Origin: 20CM-2-65-7 sp963830455
GTDB lineage: Bacteria > Gemmatimonadota > Gemmatimonadetes > Gemmatimonadales > GWC2-71-9
Length of the DNA: 64,000 nucleotides
Assembly (NCBI GenBank): GCA_963830455.1
Contig: CAWHMT010000004.1
Span: 186,001 to 250,000 of the forward strand
Direction: 5' to 3'
Position numbers and translations under genes: made by a program. The notes under the pieces were generated by a model, which worked only from the letters and a program-made list of their open reading frames with translations, had not been told where the DNA came from and searched no databases. Positions 1 through 8,840 of the stretch are shown here, in pieces (the stretch's first letter is position 1; each line of letters opens with the position of its first letter).

Positions 1-1
1 T

Positions 2-1264
2 GTGGGCGTCGAGCTCGACATCGGAGTTCAGCAGCCGTCTCCTAAGGGCGGCGGAGCCTCCGTCGGTCTGACGCTGGGCGGCGGCAGTCTCGTGTTCAAC
101 TTCGGGAACCAAAAGAACCTCTTCTATATCCTGGGCGGGTACTCCAGGCTCAGCTTCACCGACAACCCTTCATACACGTTCGACGACAACGCAGTCCACG
201 GCGGGATTGGCGACCGAATCTTCCTCGGCGAGCGCGTCGCGCTGCGGATCGAGGGTCGGGCGCTGTACTCGCCCAACACCAACTATCCCAGCGGCACGTG
301 GGCAGGACACATCGTCGCCTCGGCCGGTCTTTCCATATTCACCGGGCCAAGCGCATTCAAGGACAGTGATCAGGACGGCATCGCGGACAAGGGTGATACG
401 TGCCCCGCGACACCCAGCGGCGCGGTCGTGGACGCGCAAGGGTGCCCGAGCGATGCCGATCGTGACAAGGTCTTCAACGGTCTCGACGCCTGCCCCAACA
501 CCGTCGAGGGCGCCGAGGTGGACGCTCGGGGGTGCCCCAAGGACGCTGATGCCGACGGCGTGTACGACGGCATCGACAAGTGCCCCGCGAGCGCGACCGG
601 CTCGCGCGTCGACGCGACCGGATGTCCCACGGACTCCGACGGCGACAGCGTGTTCGACGGGCCCGACCAGTGCCCCGGCACGCCAACCGGCGCGACCGTG
701 GATGCGAACGGCTGCCCGATCGACAGCGATCGCGACAGCGTGCCCGACGGCATCGACAAATGTCCGAATACTCCGGCCGGCACCGAAGTCGACACGGCCG
801 GTTGCCAGCGCGCATCAGACTCCGACGGCGACGGTGTGGACGACACAAAGGACAAATGCCCCGGTACGTCGTCCGGCACGCGTGTCGACGCGGCGGGCTG
901 CCCGATCCTGTTCATAGAGGCGCGCCAGCCTGTGGTCTTGCGGGGCGTGACGTTTGAAACCGGGCGCTCGGCGCTGCGGCCCGATTCCTACACGATTCTC
1001 GACATGGTCGCGATTTCGCTGGTGAACAATCCGGATATCAACGTCGAGATCTCGGGTCATACCGATGCCACGGGATCAGCCGCGACGAACCTGCGCCTGT
1101 CACAGGCCCGGGCCGACGCCGTGCGCGCGTATCTGGCGAGCAAGGGCGTGGCACCGGAAAGAATGGTCGCGAAGGGCTACGGCCCGGAGCAGCCGGTCGG
1201 GCCGAATACGACGCCGGCGGGCCGCGCGCAGAACCGGCGCGTCGAACTGCGGAGGACCAATTGA
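2..1264 (+). CDS. OmpA-family outer membrane protein with TSP3-type repeats (5' partial)
   Basis: Outer-membrane/periplasmic structural protein; the start lies before the window. The visible N-terminal part (about residues 1-115) is Gly/aromatic-rich with alternating hydrophobic residues, as in a small beta-barrel. Six thrombospondin type-3-like units follow (about 120-300), each with a D-x-D-x-D-G-type calcium loop and a CP...GCP cysteine pair. The C-terminus is an OmpA-like peptidoglycan-binding domain with GHTD, LSQARA and the NRRVEL end. It lies directly upstream of a paralogue with the same architecture. A role in anchoring the outer membrane to peptidoglycan is inferred from the family; calcium binding by the repeats is likewise family knowledge. 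Confidence 0.9.
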   Translation: MGVELDIGVQQPSPKGGGASVGLTLGGGSLVFNFGNQKNLFYILGGYSRLSFTDNPSYTFDDNAVHGGIGDRIFLGERVALRIEGRALYSPNTNYPSGTWAGHIVASAGLSIFTGPSAFKDSDQDGIADKGDTCPATPSGAVVDAQGCPSDADRDKVFNGLDACPNTVEGAEVDARGCPKDADADGVYDGIDKCPASATGSRVDATGCPTDSDGDSVFDGPDQCPGTPTGATVDANGCPIDSDRDSVPDGIDKCPNTPAGTEVDTAGCQRASDSDGDGVDDTKDKCPGTSSGTRVDAAGCPILFIEARQPVVLRGVTFETGRSALRPDSYTILDMVAISLVNNPDINVEISGHTDATGSAATNLRLSQARADAVRAYLASKGVAPERMVAKGYGPEQPVGPNTTPAGRAQNRRVELRRTN

Positions 1265-1290
1265 GGACGACGGGGAGGAGAGTTCACATC

Positions 1291-2961
1291 GTGAGAGCGT
1301 TCGCTGCGGCTGTGGCAGCGCTCGTCCTGGGCTCGGCAAGCCTGTCGGCGCAGTATGCCCGCCGATACGAGGTGGGACTCTTCGGGGGCTTCACCAAATA
1401 CGACGACGCATTCCAGCTCGCCAACAAGAGCGGCGGCGGCGTGCGGTTCGCGTATTCATTCACTCCCCTCATTGCCGTGGAAGTCGAAGGACTGTTCCAG
1501 TCGCCCCAGGACGTCAGCACGGTGCACGTGGAGCCGCTCATCGGCAGCGCGAGCCTGGTCTTCAACGCCCTCAACAAGAGCCGGATGAGCGCTTACCTGC
1601 TCGGCGGCTACACGCGACTCGATTTCGGAAATACGAGCCCGTACGACTTCACCGACGGCGGTTTCCACGGAGCCGCGGGCGCGAAGTTCTACCTGAGCTC
1701 GCGGGTGGCGCTGCGCATCGAGGGACGCGGCATCTACACCGCAGAAACCAAAAGCGCGTTCGCCACTGGCTCGCAGAGCGCCACGCACATCGTGGGATCC
1801 GCCGGCCTGTCCTTCTTCCAGGCCGGCGGCACGCCCTCGGTTGACACCGACCAGGACCGCGTCGAGGACAAGAGCGACGCCTGCCCCAACACGCCGCTTG
1901 GCGCCAGTGTGGACAAGCGCGGCTGCCCGGGCGACGAAGACACCGACACCGTTCTCAACGGGATCGACAAGTGCCCCGGTACGCCGAGCGGCGCGGAGAT
2001 CGATGCGACCGGCTGCCCGCATGACCAGGATGGCGACCGGGTTTGGGACGGCATCGACAAGTGCCCGGATACGCCGGCTGGAACGACCGTGGATGCGCGC
2101 GGTTGTCCTCCCACACCGGGGGACAGCGACGCTGATGGCGTGAACGATCTACTCGACAAGTGCCCCGCGACACCCAGCGGCGCGACGGTGGATTTCAACG
2201 GCTGCCCGATCGATTCCGATCGCGACGCGGTGTGGGACGGCCTGGACAAGTGCCCCGACACGCCGATCGGCGCGTTGGTCGATCCGACGGGCTGTCCCAA
2301 GGACAGCGATGGTGACCGGGTGTTTGACGGCATCGATCGCTGCCCCGATACGGCCGCCGGCACCCCGGTCGATGCGTACGGCTGTCCCGCTGACAGCGAC
2401 AAGGACGGCGTGGGCGACGGCTTCGATAAGTGCCCGAACACACCGCCCGGTACGGTGGTCGACGCGAATGGCTGCCCGCCGGCGAAAGACACCGACGGCG
2501 ACGGTGTCATCGATCCGCAGGATCGGTGCCCGAACACCCCGCTGAATACGGGGAGGGCCATCGATCAGTACGGGTGCCTGGTGCTGTTCGACAGCACGAC
2601 GGTCGTGCGCGGCGCGCCACGCCCGACCATCATTCTCAAGGGCGTGCAGTTCGAGAGCGGTCGTTCGGTCCTCACAGTGGCATCCTACGCCGTGCTGGAT
2701 CAGGTGGCGGCGTCGCTGATCGCGAATCCGGAGATCCGGATCGAGGTCGCGGGCTATACCGATTCCACGGGCGCGCGCATGATGAACCTGCAGCTTTCGA
2801 TGGCACGCGCGGGCGCGGTGCGCGCATATCTCGCGCGTCGCGGAGTCAGTCCGATGCGGATGTCTGCGAGAGGATTTGGGGCATCGGGGTACATCGCGCC
2901 GAATGCGACGCCTGAGGGCAGATCGCAGAATAGACGGGTCGAGTTGCACAAGTTGAATTAG
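1291..2961 (+). CDS. OmpA-family outer membrane protein with eight TSP3-type repeats
   Basis: Paralogue of the preceding gene. I prefer the GTG at 1291 to the in-frame TTG at 1261: GGGGAGGAG lies about 10 bases upstream, and the product then starts with a short Arg-containing n-region, a hydrophobic core and an A-Q cleavage site (signal peptide). Order: signal peptide (1-20), beta-barrel-like segment (20-175), eight TSP3-like calcium-loop units (about 185-430), OmpA-C domain (about 445-556) ending NRRVEL. The stop of the upstream gene overlaps the alternative TTG, so the pair is probably co-transcribed. Repeat number differs between the two copies (six and eight), indicating expansion or contraction by recombination. 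Transcription likely ends at the hairpin at 3010-3045. Confidence 0.9.
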   Translation: MRAFAAAVAALVLGSASLSAQYARRYEVGLFGGFTKYDDAFQLANKSGGGVRFAYSFTPLIAVEVEGLFQSPQDVSTVHVEPLIGSASLVFNALNKSRMSAYLLGGYTRLDFGNTSPYDFTDGGFHGAAGAKFYLSSRVALRIEGRGIYTAETKSAFATGSQSATHIVGSAGLSFFQAGGTPSVDTDQDRVEDKSDACPNTPLGASVDKRGCPGDEDTDTVLNGIDKCPGTPSGAEIDATGCPHDQDGDRVWDGIDKCPDTPAGTTVDARGCPPTPGDSDADGVNDLLDKCPATPSGATVDFNGCPIDSDRDAVWDGLDKCPDTPIGALVDPTGCPKDSDGDRVFDGIDRCPDTAAGTPVDAYGCPADSDKDGVGDGFDKCPNTPPGTVVDANGCPPAKDTDGDGVIDPQDRCPNTPLNTGRAIDQYGCLVLFDSTTVVRGAPRPTIILKGVQFESGRSVLTVASYAVLDQVAASLIANPEIRIEVAGYTDSTGARMMNLQLSMARAGAVRAYLARRGVSPMRMSARGFGASGYIAPNATPEGRSQNRRVELHKLN

Positions 2962-2967
2962 GACAAG

Positions 2968-3083
2968 CAAAAGCTAGGTGCGTAGACGCACCGCGGTTCG
3001 CAGGAGTGAGGGGTCGGGACAACACCGCTTGTCCCGACCCCTTTTGACTGTTTACCGCGGTGCGTCTGTGCAGCTAGTTTTTG
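2968..3083. repeat. long imperfect inverted repeat enclosing a terminator
   Basis: The 29-base arms 2968-2996 and 3055-3083 match at 25 of 29 positions as an inverted repeat. Three of the four differences would still pair as G-U in RNA, so the transcript could fold into an almost continuous 29-bp stem around the terminator hairpin 3010-3041. The left arm also contains a small self-complementary stretch (GTGCGT-AG-ACGCAC), allowing an alternative fold. The region lies between the OmpA pair and the S9 peptidase gene. It could be a structured terminator/attenuator, a palindromic mobile element remnant or a small RNA; the sequence alone does not decide. Confidence 0.75.
3010..3045 (+). terminator. 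Rho-independent terminator after the OmpA pair
   Basis: Perfect 13-bp stem: GGGGTCGGGACAA at 3010-3022 pairs with TTGTCCCGACCCC at 3029-3041, with a 6-base loop CACCGC and then TTTT. It lies about 50 bases past the stop of the second OmpA gene and is enclosed by the larger inverted repeat at 2968-3083. Confidence 0.85.
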
Positions 3084-3128
3084 CAGGTCCTGCTTGTATT
3101 TTGGCTCGCCCCGTCACCCGAGTCTTCT

Positions 3129-5225
3129 ATGCGTTTGCGTCATGCGTTGGTCGCAGGCTTTCTGATTCTGCCCGTCTGTCCGCCGGTCCCACTGTCCGCC
3201 CAGGCTCGCCCCTGGCAATCGACCGACTACTATCGGCTGACGGTCGTCGGCGATCCGGAGCTGGCGCCCGACGGCCGGCGCGTCGCATTCGTCGTGACCA
3301 CGGTGGTCGAAGACAAAGACCGGCGGCACAACGAGATCTGGATGGCGGCCACCGATGGCTCCGCCGCGCCGTTCCGCTATACCAGCCCGTCCACCGAGGC
3401 CAGCAATCCCACGTGGTCGCCGGATGGGTCGTTGCTCGGGTTCTCGAGCAAGCGCGAAGGCTCCGACGACGACGTCTGGTTTCTCAGGACGTCGGCGCCC
3501 GGGGGTGAAGCGTTTCAGATCAAAGGCGTGCACGCCATGCCCGCCTTTTCGCGCGATGGTCAGTGGCTGCTCTACGCCTGGCGCGGGGAAGAGCCCGACA
3601 GCCTCAAGAAGGAACCGTGGCGCAACCGCGTGTCGCCCACCGCGATCACGCGCGGTCCCGACCCCAAACGCTTTGACGGGCGGGTCTACACGTCGATCCC
3701 GGTCGTGGGCGATGAGCGCGGGTACCTGCCGCCAAGGGAGACGCGGCGCCCCAGCCATCTCTACCTGGTTCCTCTCGCCGGCGGCACGCCGCGCCAGCTC
3801 ACCCGTGGCGAGCTGAGCCAGACGTCACCAGCCTGGTCGCCGGACGGGCGCATGATCGCGTTCGAGCAGGACACGAGCGAGAACCGCGAAGTGCGCGACG
3901 ACGGCTGGCCCGCGCTCTTTGTGTACACGCTCGCCGACAGCTCGACGCGCGCGCTGCCCACCGGGTATCCGCAGAGCAGCAATCCCGCGTGGTCACCCGA
4001 CGGACGCGCGATCGCGTTCATCTGCTCGAAGGGCCGTGGGATGGAAAACGACGTCTGTGTCGTTCCGGTCAGCGGCGGAACGGCTCGAACGCTCACGGCC
4101 GATTGGGGCCTCGACCCGAACGGGGTCACGTGGTCCGCCGACGGCAAGACCATCTATTTCTTCGCCGAGACGAGCGGCAACGTGCATCTCTTTTCAGTGC
4201 CCGCGGCCGGCGGCGCGGTGCGCCCCGTGACGAGCGGGGAACGGCAGCTGCGCGGGTTCACCGTGAGCGCGGACACGCGGTCCCTGGCGTACACCTCGAG
4301 CGACATCACCCACGGTACCGAGCTGTACGTCACGGCGATCGGCCGTGGCCAGGAGCGGCGGCTCACGTCATTCAATGATTCGCTGTTCAAGCAGGTCACG
4401 CTGATCCCCGCCGACACGTTTTGGTTCGCCGGCGTCGGCGGATTGAAGGTCCAGGGATGGCTCATGAAGCCCTCCGGCTATCAGCCGGGCAAGACGTACC
4501 CGCTGGTGCTCTCGATCCACGGCGGTCCGCACTCCAACTACGGCAACGTACTGTTCCCCGAATTCCAGATGCTCGCGGGCCAGGGCTACTGGATGCTGTT
4601 CACCAATCCGCGCGGCTCGAGCGGCTACGGGCACGCGTTCACGTTTTCGACGCGCGCGCGCTGGGGCATGGAGGACTACCAGGATCTGATGCAGGCGGTG
4701 GACGTCGCGATCGCCCGCGCCAAAGGCGGCGTCGACACGACGCGCATGGCGGTGCTCGGTGGATCGTACGGTGGATTCATGACCAACTGGATCGTCGGCC
4801 ACACGAACCGCTTCCGCGTAGCGCAGACCGACCGTTCGATCTTCAACTGGTATTCCTGGTACGGATCGTCGGACGCACAGGGATTGACCGAGTACGAATT
4901 CAGCGGCACGCCCTGGGAAGCCGACTCGCTCTACCGCGCGCTCTCGCCGATGACGTACGCGAACAACATGCGGACACCGATGCTGATCGTGCACTCCGAG
5001 GATGACAAGCGCACGCCGATCACCGATGGGGAGCAGTTGTTCATGTCGCTACGCAAGCGCGGCGTGCCGGCGGAGTTTGTGCGCTATCCGCGCTCGTTCC
5101 ACGGCCTCTCGCGGACCGGACCACCGTGGCTGCTCGTCGACCGGCTGGAGCGGATTCGCACCTGGTTCGCGCATTGGCTCGGCACCGGTGACACCGCTCC
5201 GGCGGCGACGACGAGCCAGCATTGA
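3129..5225 (+). CDS. exported S9-family prolyl oligopeptidase / acylaminoacyl-peptidase
   Basis: Serine peptidase of the prolyl-oligopeptidase family (S9C-like), which cleaves peptides in the periplasm or outside the cell. The start is the ATG at 3129, giving a signal peptide (Arg n-region, hydrophobic core, ending A-Q-A); a longer frame from 3081 would sit in the inverted repeat. Residues about 30-420 hold WSPDG-type beta-propeller (PD40) repeats. The C-terminal alpha/beta-hydrolase domain carries the triad: Ser546 in GGSYGG, Asp626 in HSEDD and His658 in SFHG. The length (698 aa) is usual. Its stop overlaps the ATG of the M14 gene (TGATG), so the two peptidases are probably translated together. 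Confidence 0.93.
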   Translation: MRLRHALVAGFLILPVCPPVPLSAQARPWQSTDYYRLTVVGDPELAPDGRRVAFVVTTVVEDKDRRHNEIWMAATDGSAAPFRYTSPSTEASNPTWSPDGSLLGFSSKREGSDDDVWFLRTSAPGGEAFQIKGVHAMPAFSRDGQWLLYAWRGEEPDSLKKEPWRNRVSPTAITRGPDPKRFDGRVYTSIPVVGDERGYLPPRETRRPSHLYLVPLAGGTPRQLTRGELSQTSPAWSPDGRMIAFEQDTSENREVRDDGWPALFVYTLADSSTRALPTGYPQSSNPAWSPDGRAIAFICSKGRGMENDVCVVPVSGGTARTLTADWGLDPNGVTWSADGKTIYFFAETSGNVHLFSVPAAGGAVRPVTSGERQLRGFTVSADTRSLAYTSSDITHGTELYVTAIGRGQERRLTSFNDSLFKQVTLIPADTFWFAGVGGLKVQGWLMKPSGYQPGKTYPLVLSIHGGPHSNYGNVLFPEFQMLAGQGYWMLFTNPRGSSGYGHAFTFSTRARWGMEDYQDLMQAVDVAIARAKGGVDTTRMAVLGGSYGGFMTNWIVGHTNRFRVAQTDRSIFNWYSWYGSSDAQGLTEYEFSGTPWEADSLYRALSPMTYANNMRTPMLIVHSEDDKRTPITDGEQLFMSLRKRGVPAEFVRYPRSFHGLSRTGPPWLLVDRLERIRTWFAHWLGTGDTAPAATTSQH

Positions 5226-7585
5226 TGCTGCGGCGGGCGTTGTTTCTGGCGCTGGCAGGCACCCTGCTGGCTGGATCGATGCTCGCCCAGCAGCGTCGCC
5301 CGCGGCCTGCGCCGCCCCCGGCCGCCCCTCGCCGCCCTGCGCCGCCGGTTATCCCCACGCCACGCTCCATCCTCGGCTTCGAGCCCGGGGAGGATCGCAA
5401 ACTCGTCGAGTGGCCGGTCCTGGTCCGCTACTTCGAAGCCCTGGCCAAGGCGAGCGACCGCGTCGACTACCGCGAGCTCGGCAAGACGACGCTGGGCGCG
5501 CCGTTCATCGCCGTGGCGATCTCGAGCCCGCAGAACCTCCGGCGTCTGGATTACTTCCGACAGGTGAACGCCGGGCTCGCGGATCCCCGCGTGTTCCGCA
5601 CGGCCAAGGCGGCGCGGGACGCGCTGACCAACGGCAAGACGATCGTGCTGATCACGTCGAGCATTCACTCGACGGAGGTCGGCGGCCATCTGTCGCCGGT
5701 CGTGCTCGCGTACCGGCTCGCGACCGACACCAGCGCCACGACGCGCGCGATCCTCGACAACGTGATCCTGTGGCTCGTGCCTTCTCTGAACCCCGACGGC
5801 GTGACCATCGTGGCGAAGTGGTACAACCGCACCCTGGGGACGCCCGCCGAGGGCACATCGCCGCCCGAGCTGTACCACCACTACACGGGTCACGACAACA
5901 ATCGGGACTGGTACGCCTTCACCCAGGTCGAGACGCGGCTCACGGTCGATTCGCTCTATAGCGTGTGGCATCCGCAGATCGTGCACGACATTCACCAGAT
6001 GGGCTCGAACGGCGCGCGCCTGTTTCTCCCTCCCTATCTCGATCCGGTCGAGCCCAACGTCGATCCGCTCCTGATCGACGGCGTGAACGCGCTCGGCACC
6101 GCGATGGCTTGGGAGCTGGCCGGGCAGGGGAAGACCGGCATTTCGATCAACTCCACGTACGATGCGTGGACGCCGGCGCGGGCGTACCAGCACTACCACG
6201 GCGGCGTGCGCATTCTCTCGGAGACGGCGAGCGCCGATCTCGCGACGCCAATCGACGTGCCGTTCGATCGCCTCGAAGCGCGCGAGCGCGGGTTCAATCC
6301 CCGGGAGCGCTCCTGGAATTTCACGAACCCGTGGCGCGGGGGCCGGTGGACGTTGCGCGACATCGTGTCGTACCAGAGCGAAGGCGCCTACGCGCTGCTC
6401 ACGCAGGCGGCGCGCGCGCGCGAGCGCTGGCTCGCAAACTTCTTCACCATCGGGACGCGCGCGAGCCGGGGATGGCGCGAATGGCCGTACGCTTACGTCA
6501 TCCCCGCGCGCCAGGACTCGGTCGCGCTCAGCGCCATGCTCGAGATTCTGCGCCGCGGCGGCGTCGAGATTCGGCGCGCCCTCCAGGCGTTCAGCCTGCA
6601 AGGCCAGCGCTACAACGCAGGCACGTACGTGATCGTGCTGAACCAGCCGTATGCCGCGTTCGCGAAAACACTGCTCGAACCCCAGCGCTATCCTGACCGG
6701 CGGCAGTATCCCGGTGGCCCGCCGGAACGGCCGTACGACGTCACGGCACACACACTGCCGCTGCTGATGGGCGTGAACGCGGTGGTCGCGAACGATTCGC
6801 TGCGCGTGTCGTTGTCGTCGCCGGTGACGCCACGCGTCATAGCGCCTGTTCCCCCGCTCCGAACGGACTCGCTGCCGCGGATCGGTCTCTACAAATCCTA
6901 CGACGCGGCGATGGACGAAGGCTGGACGCGGTGGGTGTTCGACAATTGGAAAGTCCCGTACGCCTCGCTCGTCGATTCCGTGGTGCGCGCGGGCAAGCTG
7001 CACGAGCAGTTCGACGTGATCATCCTGCCGGATCAGTCGCCCCGCGAGATCCTCGAAGGCTTGCCGCGCCGCTATCCCGCGCCGTACGCCGGCGGGTTGG
7101 GGCCCGACGGCAGTGACGCGCTGCGGGAATTCGTCGTCGCCGGCGGGACCCTCATCGCGATGAACGAGGCCAGCCGGTTTGCAATTCAGGCACTGCTGCT
7201 CCCGGTCCGCAACGTGCTCGAAGCGATGCCGGATGAAGACTTCTACGCGCCCGGTTCGATCTTTCGGCTCGAGCTCGACACCGCGAGCGCCGTCGCCCGC
7301 GGCATGCCGCGGGAAACGATCGGGTGGTTTGAGGGCAGCCCCGCGTTCGAGTCGCTCGACTCGACCGCCTCACGCGTGATCGGCAGGTGGCCCGCGGATC
7401 CTGCGAAGGTCCTGTTGTCGGGATGGGTACTGCATCCAGAGCGCGTCGCGGGAAAGGCGGCGATCCTCGAAGTGCAGCAGGGCACCGGCCGTGTGATCCT
7501 GTTCGGACTTCGGCCGCAGTATCGCGGCCAGAGCATCGTTACTTACCCATTGCTATTCAATAGCTTGCGGCCAGCCACCCGATAG
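5225..7585 (+). CDS. exported M14-family zinc carboxypeptidase
   Basis: Metallocarboxypeptidase-like protein of 786 aa. The ATG at 5225 overlaps the previous stop and gives a clean signal peptide followed by a Pro/Ala-rich linker (about 25-45). The M14 domain is at the N-terminus: zinc ligands H148-x-x-E151 (IHSTEVGGH), then HDNNRDW, the third ligand region VHDIHQ (His254/His257) and a candidate catalytic Glu333 in LSETAS. The second half (about 400-786) resembles the class of large secreted M14 proteins with a glutamine-amidotransferase-like C-terminal region, ending GQGTGRVILFGLRP. A second relative lies at 16938. Probable role: trimming peptides made by the co-transcribed S9 enzyme (inference). 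Confidence 0.9.
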   Translation: MLRRALFLALAGTLLAGSMLAQQRRPRPAPPPAAPRRPAPPVIPTPRSILGFEPGEDRKLVEWPVLVRYFEALAKASDRVDYRELGKTTLGAPFIAVAISSPQNLRRLDYFRQVNAGLADPRVFRTAKAARDALTNGKTIVLITSSIHSTEVGGHLSPVVLAYRLATDTSATTRAILDNVILWLVPSLNPDGVTIVAKWYNRTLGTPAEGTSPPELYHHYTGHDNNRDWYAFTQVETRLTVDSLYSVWHPQIVHDIHQMGSNGARLFLPPYLDPVEPNVDPLLIDGVNALGTAMAWELAGQGKTGISINSTYDAWTPARAYQHYHGGVRILSETASADLATPIDVPFDRLEARERGFNPRERSWNFTNPWRGGRWTLRDIVSYQSEGAYALLTQAARARERWLANFFTIGTRASRGWREWPYAYVIPARQDSVALSAMLEILRRGGVEIRRALQAFSLQGQRYNAGTYVIVLNQPYAAFAKTLLEPQRYPDRRQYPGGPPERPYDVTAHTLPLLMGVNAVVANDSLRVSLSSPVTPRVIAPVPPLRTDSLPRIGLYKSYDAAMDEGWTRWVFDNWKVPYASLVDSVVRAGKLHEQFDVIILPDQSPREILEGLPRRYPAPYAGGLGPDGSDALREFVVAGGTLIAMNEASRFAIQALLLPVRNVLEAMPDEDFYAPGSIFRLELDTASAVARGMPRETIGWFEGSPAFESLDSTASRVIGRWPADPAKVLLSGWVLHPERVAGKAAILEVQQGTGRVILFGLRPQYRGQSIVTYPLLFNSLRPATR

Positions 7586-7640
7586 GTGTGGGGCTGATCC
7601 TTGCCCCGGCAGGGGTCGATTTCCTATGTTGGTGGCCCCT

Positions 7641-8822
7641 ATGAAGTTGGCTCGCCTTTCCAGCGCAGTGATGCTCTGGGCCGCGATCACGAGTCGCGGC
7701 CTTTTTGCCCAGCAACTGCCGGGCTCCGCCGACAGCATGCTGCTGCGCGGTGCCGAGCTGCGCTACATCCTCCCCGAGCCGCTGTTCGGAGACGCGTTCG
7801 AAGCTGAGCCCGTCAAAGCGCTGTATGTGAATGCGTGGGCCTTCGGCTCCTCGAAGCTCCAACAGCTCGTGACACTCGCCGATTCCACCGAGATCAACGC
7901 CTTCGTCGTCGACGTCAAGGACGATACGGGCTGCCTCCTGTATCCGTCGGAAGTGACCGTGGCGCAACAGATCGGCGCGACGCGGTGCGTGCGCACGCGG
8001 GACGTGAAGTCCCGCCTCGACACGCTGCGCGCCCACGACATCTACGCGATCGCGCGGATCGTTGTCGCCAAGGATCCGCTGCTCGCCGAGCATCGGCCGC
8101 AGTGGTCGGTGCAACATCGGGACGGCGGGTTGTGGCGCGACCGGATCGGCAGCGCCTGGGTGGATGCGTACAATGATTCGGTGTGGATCTACGCGGCGCA
8201 GCTGGCCGAGGAGGCGGTGCGGCTGGGCTTTTCCGAGGTCCAGTTCGACTACGTGCGCTTTCCGGACGAGCCGAAGGAGATGATGGCGCAGGCGGTTTTT
8301 TCGTCGCGCGGTCGGGGAGAGACGCAACGCTCCGGCGTGCAAGCGGGCATCGCGATTCTGGCGAATCGCATTCAACCATTGGGCGTCCCGATCACCTTCG
8401 ATATTTTCGGTCTCACCGCGGCTGCCACCGGTGATCTGGGCATCGGCCAGGTGTGGGAGGACTTCATCACGGTTGCCGACGTCGTGCTCCCGATGGTGTA
8501 CCCGAGCCACTACTATCGCGGCAGTTACGGGCTCGCCGTGCCCAACGCGGAGCCATACCGAGTTGTACGAAATGCTCTAATGGAAGCGATCGAGCGCTCG
8601 CGGCCCGTCGCGAACGCGGCCACGATCCGGCCGTACCTGCAGGCGTTCACGCTCGGCCGCCGCAAGCCGCGCTACACGCCGCATGAGATTCGCGAGCAGA
8701 TTCGCGCTGCCGAAGAGCTCGGCATCGAAACGTGGGTGCTGTGGAATCCGCGCAGCGTGTATCAGCGGGATTCGCTCAAGCCCTACCGGGAGGTCCCCCC
8801 AATTACGGGCGGCGCCCAGTAG
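7641..8822 (+). CDS. secreted putative glycoside hydrolase, DUF4015 family
   Basis: Matches the putative glycosyl hydrolase family DUF4015: after the signal peptide (MKLAR...LFAQ) come KALYVNAWAFGS, NAFVVDVKDDTG, FDYVRFP and VVLPMVYPSHY, the usual TIM-barrel strand motifs. An in-frame ATG at 7626 would add five residues. I prefer 7641 because TATGTT (7625-7630), a possible promoter box, overlaps the first ATG. It lies 40-55 bases after the M14 gene. The substrate is unknown; family members are linked to polysaccharide or cell-wall glycan degradation by fold only. Length 393 aa. Confidence 0.85.
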   Translation: MKLARLSSAVMLWAAITSRGLFAQQLPGSADSMLLRGAELRYILPEPLFGDAFEAEPVKALYVNAWAFGSSKLQQLVTLADSTEINAFVVDVKDDTGCLLYPSEVTVAQQIGATRCVRTRDVKSRLDTLRAHDIYAIARIVVAKDPLLAEHRPQWSVQHRDGGLWRDRIGSAWVDAYNDSVWIYAAQLAEEAVRLGFSEVQFDYVRFPDEPKEMMAQAVFSSRGRGETQRSGVQAGIAILANRIQPLGVPITFDIFGLTAAATGDLGIGQVWEDFITVADVVLPMVYPSHYYRGSYGLAVPNAEPYRVVRNALMEAIERSRPVANAATIRPYLQAFTLGRRKPRYTPHEIREQIRAAEELGIETWVLWNPRSVYQRDSLKPYREVPPITGGAQ

Positions 8823-8826
8823 ACCC

Positions 8827-8832
8827 TATATT
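8827..8832 (+). promoter_or_regulatory. TATATT box, probable leaderless promoter
   Basis: TATATT lies eight bases before the ATG at 8841 and no Shine-Dalgarno sequence fits in between, so transcription probably starts at or next to the start codon. The same arrangement recurs at several genes in this window. No clear -35 box is visible. Confidence 0.5.
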
Positions 8833-8840
8833 CTCGCGAC

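Noticed and set aside
3042..3128. Translation of the S9 peptidase from the frame starting at 3081
   Set aside because: This would place coding sequence in the right arm of the inverted repeat and put extra residues before a clean signal peptide at 3129.
5084..7003. Long open frame antisense to the M14 peptidase (about 640 codons)
   Set aside because: High-GC coding DNA commonly leaves the antisense frame open; composition is Arg/Ala/Pro-rich without motifs, and the sense gene is certain.
7586..7625. CCCC-GGCA-GGGG micro-hairpin as terminator
   Set aside because: Four-bp stem without a T-tract; too weak to call.
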